From Thoreauomyces humboldtii (taxonomy: Eukaryota > Chytridiomycota > Chytridiomycetes > Spizellomycetales > Powellomycetaceae): a stretch of DNA of 11,773 nucleotides. Positions 8,478 to 11,773 of the stretch are shown here, one piece after another. The notes beneath the pieces were generated by a model. That model searched no databases. It saw only the letters and a program-made list of their open reading frames with translations, and was not told where the DNA came from. The stretch's first letter is position 1; each line of letters opens with the position of its first letter. The stretch covers positions 1-11,773 of the forward strand of contig JADGJA010000723.1 in NCBI GenBank assembly GCA_027596035.1. The letters are read 5' to 3'. A program made the translations under genes and the position numbers.

Positions 8478-9337
8478 ATGGTAGACTGTACTCATTTAAT
8501 AGTATTCTGAACTCATGAGATAGACTACTCACTTTCCTTCTGTAGGGTCTTTTATCTCTCCTCCGTAGACTTCGAAGTGGTCCCACTGACCTGCGAATTC
8601 TTCTCCTCGGGCTGGACAATGCTGGCAAAACGACCGTTCTAAAGTCGCTGGCGTCGGAAGACATCACGGAAATCAAGCCAACGCAAGGGTTCAACATCAA
8701 GAGCATGGTGGTCGACGGGGTGAAGCTCAACGTGTGGGACATTGGAGGACAGAAGACTATACGACCCTACTGGCGGAATTACTTTGAGAGTACCGACGTC
8801 CTGGTACTTACCAACTCGCTGCTCGTTTTCCGAAGCGAGGTCTGGAGGCGTTTGCAAAACGAGCTCGACCTGACCGCCCGCGTCTCTCTGGTCTCAGATA
8901 TACATCATCGACAGCGCGGATCGGAGGCGATTAGAAGAAACGTGAGATACAACGAAAGATGATGGTGATTGTTGGATCAGAAAGCAGAATACTCAAGTCC
9001 GATTTTCAGCGGTGAAGAACTTCATAGTCTACTCGAAGAACACAAGCTAGCAGGAGTCCCGGTCCTTGTACTGGCAAACAAGCAGGACCTAGCATCAGCG
9101 CTACCAGGCGACGAGGTGGGCAACACGGGAGCGAGGCACCTTACTTCCTCCTTGTTTCCCGTACAGCCCTACAGCTCTCTCATCAAATCTCTTGTCATTC
9201 GGCAGATTGCGACAGGACTGAACCTCAACGCAATTCGTGATCGACATTGGCAGATTCAACCCTGTTCCGCGAAGTCTGGGGAAGGCGTCGAGGAGGGTCT
9301 GCAGTGGGCGCTCAACGCGTGCAAGGACAAGAAGTAG
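8478..9337 (+). CDS. ARL3: ARL3-type ADP-ribosylation-factor-like small GTPase
   Basis: Model: join(8478..8480,8546..8803,8898..8941,9010..9115,9206..9337), 180 aa. Exon 1 codes only for the ATG (A at -3); introns are 65, 94, 68 and 90 bp. All G motifs are intact: GLDNAGKT (23-30), Thr47 in switch 1 (PTQGFN), WDIGGQ (65-70, Gln70 the catalytic residue), NKQD (125-128) and SAK (158-160). The N-terminus, [12 protein letters not shown], is the amphipathic helix of ARL2/ARL3, which is not myristoylated in animals despite Gly2. It matches animal ARL3, not ARL2, at [14 protein letters not shown] (ARL2 has PTLGFNIKT) and [15 protein letters not shown]. In animals and algae ARL3-GTP releases lipid-modified cargo from PDE6D/UNC119 carriers into the cilium. 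Baker's yeast 'Arl3' is a different protein (ARFRP1 orthologue). It lies tail-to-tail with the ZMYND12-like gene. The family is certain and the ARL3 subtype probable. Confidence 0.93.
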
Positions 9338-9502
9338 AGCAGAGCAGGGGATTGCGTGCGAAGGACAAAGATGGATCCTTCCGGTTCACCCGGACACCTT
9401 GCACCACGAAAATACAAGGGCGCTGAGTCGCTGTCTACTTTCTCAAAACCTGGACATTCCCCCGGTAACAATAATATAAAGCACGGAAAACACATGAACC
9501 CA
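9338..9502. other. Convergent 3' intergenic region
   Basis: 165 bp separate the ARL3 stop (TAG 9335-9337) from the stop of the minus-strand ZMYND12-like gene (TGA, 9505-9503). ATAATATAAA at 9471-9480 is a plausible polyadenylation signal for ARL3. The 3' UTRs of the two genes are likely to overlap as antisense. Confidence 0.45.
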
Positions 9503-11333
9503 TCAAACAAGTGTCGTCATCCAGCTTGCCAAAATCGTGGCGGCAGGAATCTCCCGACACTCTGCCGCCTCGTAAAGCTGCAACGCGGTTTCGGCAGCTC
9601 GTTTCGCCCGTTGAACACTCCCTTCTCTGAACATCAGGACAGCTAAAGCCCCGTTGGCGCGGGCTCCCAGTGGACCAGCTAGGACTGACTTCTCGACTAC
9701 ATTGGGCGGAAATACGGTGCCGGCGATGCCGGAAAGAATCTGGACACCTTCTGCCTGTTGAGCCTCGTCTGTGCGGCAGTCGATGAGCAAGTCAGAAGTG
9801 GTTTGCTCAGAAGAAGCAAAGGGGGGGAGGGGGGAAGGTTCTTGTTACCTAGCTGCATGGCGGCGTCGGCGGCCGATCCACCTGGATCCTCTGCAGACCG
9901 TAATGCCGCGGCCCAGATGTCTACCACGCGGACGAACAGCGCCTGCGCATCGTCGTGGTGGGCTTGGGCTTGCAGGACTGTTCCGAGGTGGTAATAACCA
10001 CCGGTGACTGTCGAGCAGAGGGGGGCATAAGTCAATACTCGGATGAAAGTGGAGCCCAGAAAAAGCCAGGTCCTACCTGAAAGGTCTTCTGGGTCATTGT
10101 GCACAAGAGATGAGTAATATATCTGAGGCAGAAGGAAGAGTGCTCAATAAAGTTTATTTGCTTTCGCTTCTCAAGGAGTCCTGACGACATACGTCGAGCG
10201 CGAAGCTATCGGCCGCCTCTGTCCACATGCGTTTTGCTCGGTAGAGGAGTCCAAAATTTCGATGAAGCAGTGCCCTTACAGTACAATGCTCAGGGGCCTG
10301 CAGAAGTGCCGCGGGATCATCGCCCGGCTGCACCTCGTCCAGCTCGTCTTGCTGTCGATCCTGCTTCTGGTGGTGAAGAGGCGATCCCTTCTCGGCGACC
10401 TTGTCGGCCTCCCGTTTGTTCATCAGAGCCCATTTGGCCAAAGAGAGGTAGTCCTCGGCTTGCGAGAGCTGAGCGAGACCGATGCTGGATTCTCCGAGCA
10501 GTAGATAGGCTGGAACGAGACGGGCGCTGTTTGCGCCGTGGACTTGTATGGAAAAGCGGAGAGCCTGTAATGCGGCTGGAATCGCTAGATCGTACTGGAA
10601 AGATAGCGCTATCTGGTGAACAGCCGCTTCCATGGTAGCGTATCCTCCCGCTGAGTTATCTTACTTCGCCTTCGTAGAGCTTCTTGTGAGCTTCCGTCTT
10701 TGTAAGCTCGAGCAGCTGAACCTGGCGCCGTCGTGTCTGCGTCTCACGATGAGCCCGCTCTTCTTCAGAACCAAGAACCGCCACTGGCGTTCTGGACAGC
10801 GTGAAGTATCTCAGGTCATATTCGACGCTTGATCCAGTATGTTCGGCCAGTCTCTACCTCAGTGGCACGACCATGGGACATATCCGCTCATGGATTCCTC
10901 TCCAGTCCGTGGACTGATGCTCCCGGTCGCTGGAACGGGAACAAAAATCTGAGATAGGTGCCTTCAATGTACGTGGGGATGCAGACGCCGTGCGCTTACC
11001 AGTAGTACGTCACTCGACATCCGTCGCAGCGGAGGTATCTACATTGATGTTTTAGAAAGTTGGGCTCATGTTTTTCAATTGCCTTGCCGTATGCTGCCCA
11101 GTGCGACTTATTCTTTTCTCACTTACGCTGGCTTACCGCATAGCTCGCAGACGAGGTTGACGCCTGACACCGATGGGGATCCGAGGAAAGCAAGGGGATG
11201 ACGGAAAGATTCAGCGACCTCAGGTCTGTCGAAGCGGGAACCAGTGGCAAACAACAAAAGTGCAAAGGATGTCACCTTTTGGATTCGACAATGGATTGAT
11301 GTGGGTCGCCGCCATGGCTGGTGCCGTGGCCAT
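9503..11333 (-). CDS. ZMYND12: ZMYND12-like MYND zinc finger / TPR axonemal protein
   Basis: Model: complement(join(9503..9768,9849..10007,10077..10122,10193..10594,10665..10791,10858..10929,11000..11038,11127..11163,11276..11333)), 401 aa, 8 introns (66-112 bp). The ATG at 11333 is the first in frame after an upstream stop (G at -3 and +4). The MYND finger is spread over four exons and complete: Cys25, Cys28, Cys36, Cys39, Cys45, His49, His58, Cys62 (RCDGCRVTYYCDREHQSTDW). Next come the SEEER and TEAHKKLYEGE segments and TPR-like helices from residue 112 (IPAALQALRF, LVPAYLLLGESSIGL, LLHRNFGLLYRAKRMW, TGGYYHLG, DEAQQAEGVQIL), in the same order as animal ZMYND12 (about 365 aa). Residues 170-216 are a charged Lys/Gln/Asp-rich insert that I do not recall in the animal protein. 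Animal ZMYND12 is a sperm-flagellum axoneme protein that works with TTC29 and the inner dynein arms. A flagellar role here is inferred from orthology. A generic MYND/TPR protein is the alternative. Confidence 0.88.
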
Positions 11334-11773
11334 ATCGACGTCCGTAAAGGTGATGGGGTTCGATGACGCAGTAGCAGTGGGTGGTGAATCGAGACTGGAA
11401 CTACGCGCTGCCTGCCTGCCCTCAGTGCCCTGCCCTCGTTTTCACGCTCCGTCCTGCCTGCAAAGTGAGAACCTGCGAAGTTAACCTGCACAGCCACCCC
11501 GTTCCGCATGAGTGGCCTTCCTTCCTTCCTTCGCAGCGCGCCCAAAAAGAAACAGAGAGGGCTGCTTTTGCTCTGCTTGTTCCTCCGCATGCTGAAGATC
11601 CTTCCCGTTTACAGTACCGTATACACATTACCTTCGTTTTGCTTACCGCCCCCGTCTTTGCTTCTTTTTGGCCTCAGATACCAGTCCGTCGTCTGAACCC
11701 CTTTCTTTTGCCTACGAGAGGACCCACCCACCTCTCCTGCCTCCCTGCGTCGTCCCTCTGTATCAATCGGACT
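11334..11773. other. Non-coding region upstream of the ZMYND12-like gene
   Basis: No exon is supported on either strand. The frame leading into the ZMYND12-like start is open back to a TGA near 11443 but has no ATG, so it is 5' leader. The rest is pyrimidine-rich on the plus strand, with several CT runs between 11508 and 11770. It probably holds the ZMYND12-like promoter and perhaps that of a divergent gene beyond the right edge. Confidence 0.45.
11514..11531. repeat. Short CCTT microsatellite
   Basis: Three to four tandem CCTT units lie in the CT-rich sequence upstream of the ZMYND12-like gene. This is simple sequence with no assigned function. Confidence 0.6.

Noticed and set aside
8478..9337. 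ARL2/Cin4 (tubulin-folding GTPase) as the identity of the small GTPase
   Set aside because: Several subtype positions match ARL3 instead ([29 protein letters not shown]). A tree would settle it.
9503..10633. A CDS confined to the two long minus-strand open frames
   Set aside because: The N-terminal 13 codons of the larger frame (from 10633) are intron. The pyrimidine-rich acceptor before Tyr112 and upstream MYND exons give a full-length family match.
11127..11163. Earlier GTAAGC donor inside the sequence for CGKPA in the ZMYND12-like gene
   Set aside because: Using it breaks the phase to the next exon and removes part of the MYND spacing. The downstream GTAAGT is stronger and restores C-x2-C-x7-C-x2-C.
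1..11773. CRISPR arrays, tRNA or rRNA genes, riboswitches, bacterial operons
   Set aside because: No regularly spaced repeats, no paired A/B boxes with a cloverleaf, and no rRNA-like sequence were seen. The introns show that this is eukaryotic nuclear DNA.

Overview
The window looks like nuclear DNA of a fungus, most likely a zoosporic (flagellate, chytrid-like) lineage. Genes are dense and intron-rich. I could place 20 spliceosomal introns in four genes: most are 53-94 bp (one is 112 bp), with GT...AG ends and often a CTGAC/CTAAC-like branch site 10-30 nt before the acceptor. There are no operons, ribosome-binding sites or prokaryotic signals. The lineage inference rests on gene content: a typically fungal SPX-ankyrin-pseudoGDPD phosphate regulator (PHO81/NUC-2 type) lies beside two genes tied to cilia in other eukaryotes, an ARL3-type GTPase and a ZMYND12 orthologue. 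Dikarya have no flagella, so this mix fits a flagellate fungus better. No taxonomic search was possible.

Layout from left to right. (1) 1-1577, minus strand: the 5' part (482 codons in view) of an unrecognised, very basic, Ser/Arg-rich and probably disordered protein, with two short 5' exons; it leaves the window at base 1. (2) About 1857-2130, plus strand: a frameshifted remnant of the catalytic end of a tyrosine recombinase of the kind carried by Crypton/DIRS-like elements. (3) About 2347-3696, plus strand: a probable multi-exon gene. Three consecutive exons join in phase and a C-terminal exon is clear, but the middle is unresolved and the product unknown. (4) 3697-4612: non-coding, probably terminator plus PHO81 promoter/5' leader. 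(5) 4613-8252, plus: PHO81/NUC-2-like, 7 exons, 1077 aa. (6) 8478-9337, plus: ARL3-like GTPase, 5 exons, 180 aa, only 225 bp after PHO81. (7) 9503-11333, minus: ZMYND12-like MYND/TPR protein, 9 exons, 401 aa, tail-to-tail with ARL3 and 165 bp apart. (8) 11334-11773: non-coding upstream sequence with CT-rich tracts.

Working together: PHO81 is a self-contained phosphate-signalling gene. ARL3 and ZMYND12 are the pair worth attention. They point to flagellar cargo delivery and axoneme assembly in a fungus and sit as convergent neighbours. First coding exons are tiny in several genes (ATG alone in ARL3, two codons in PHO81, 20 nt in the left-edge gene), so simple ORF calling would miss every true start. 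All splice models were built by eye from reading frame, splice signals and family alignment from memory.
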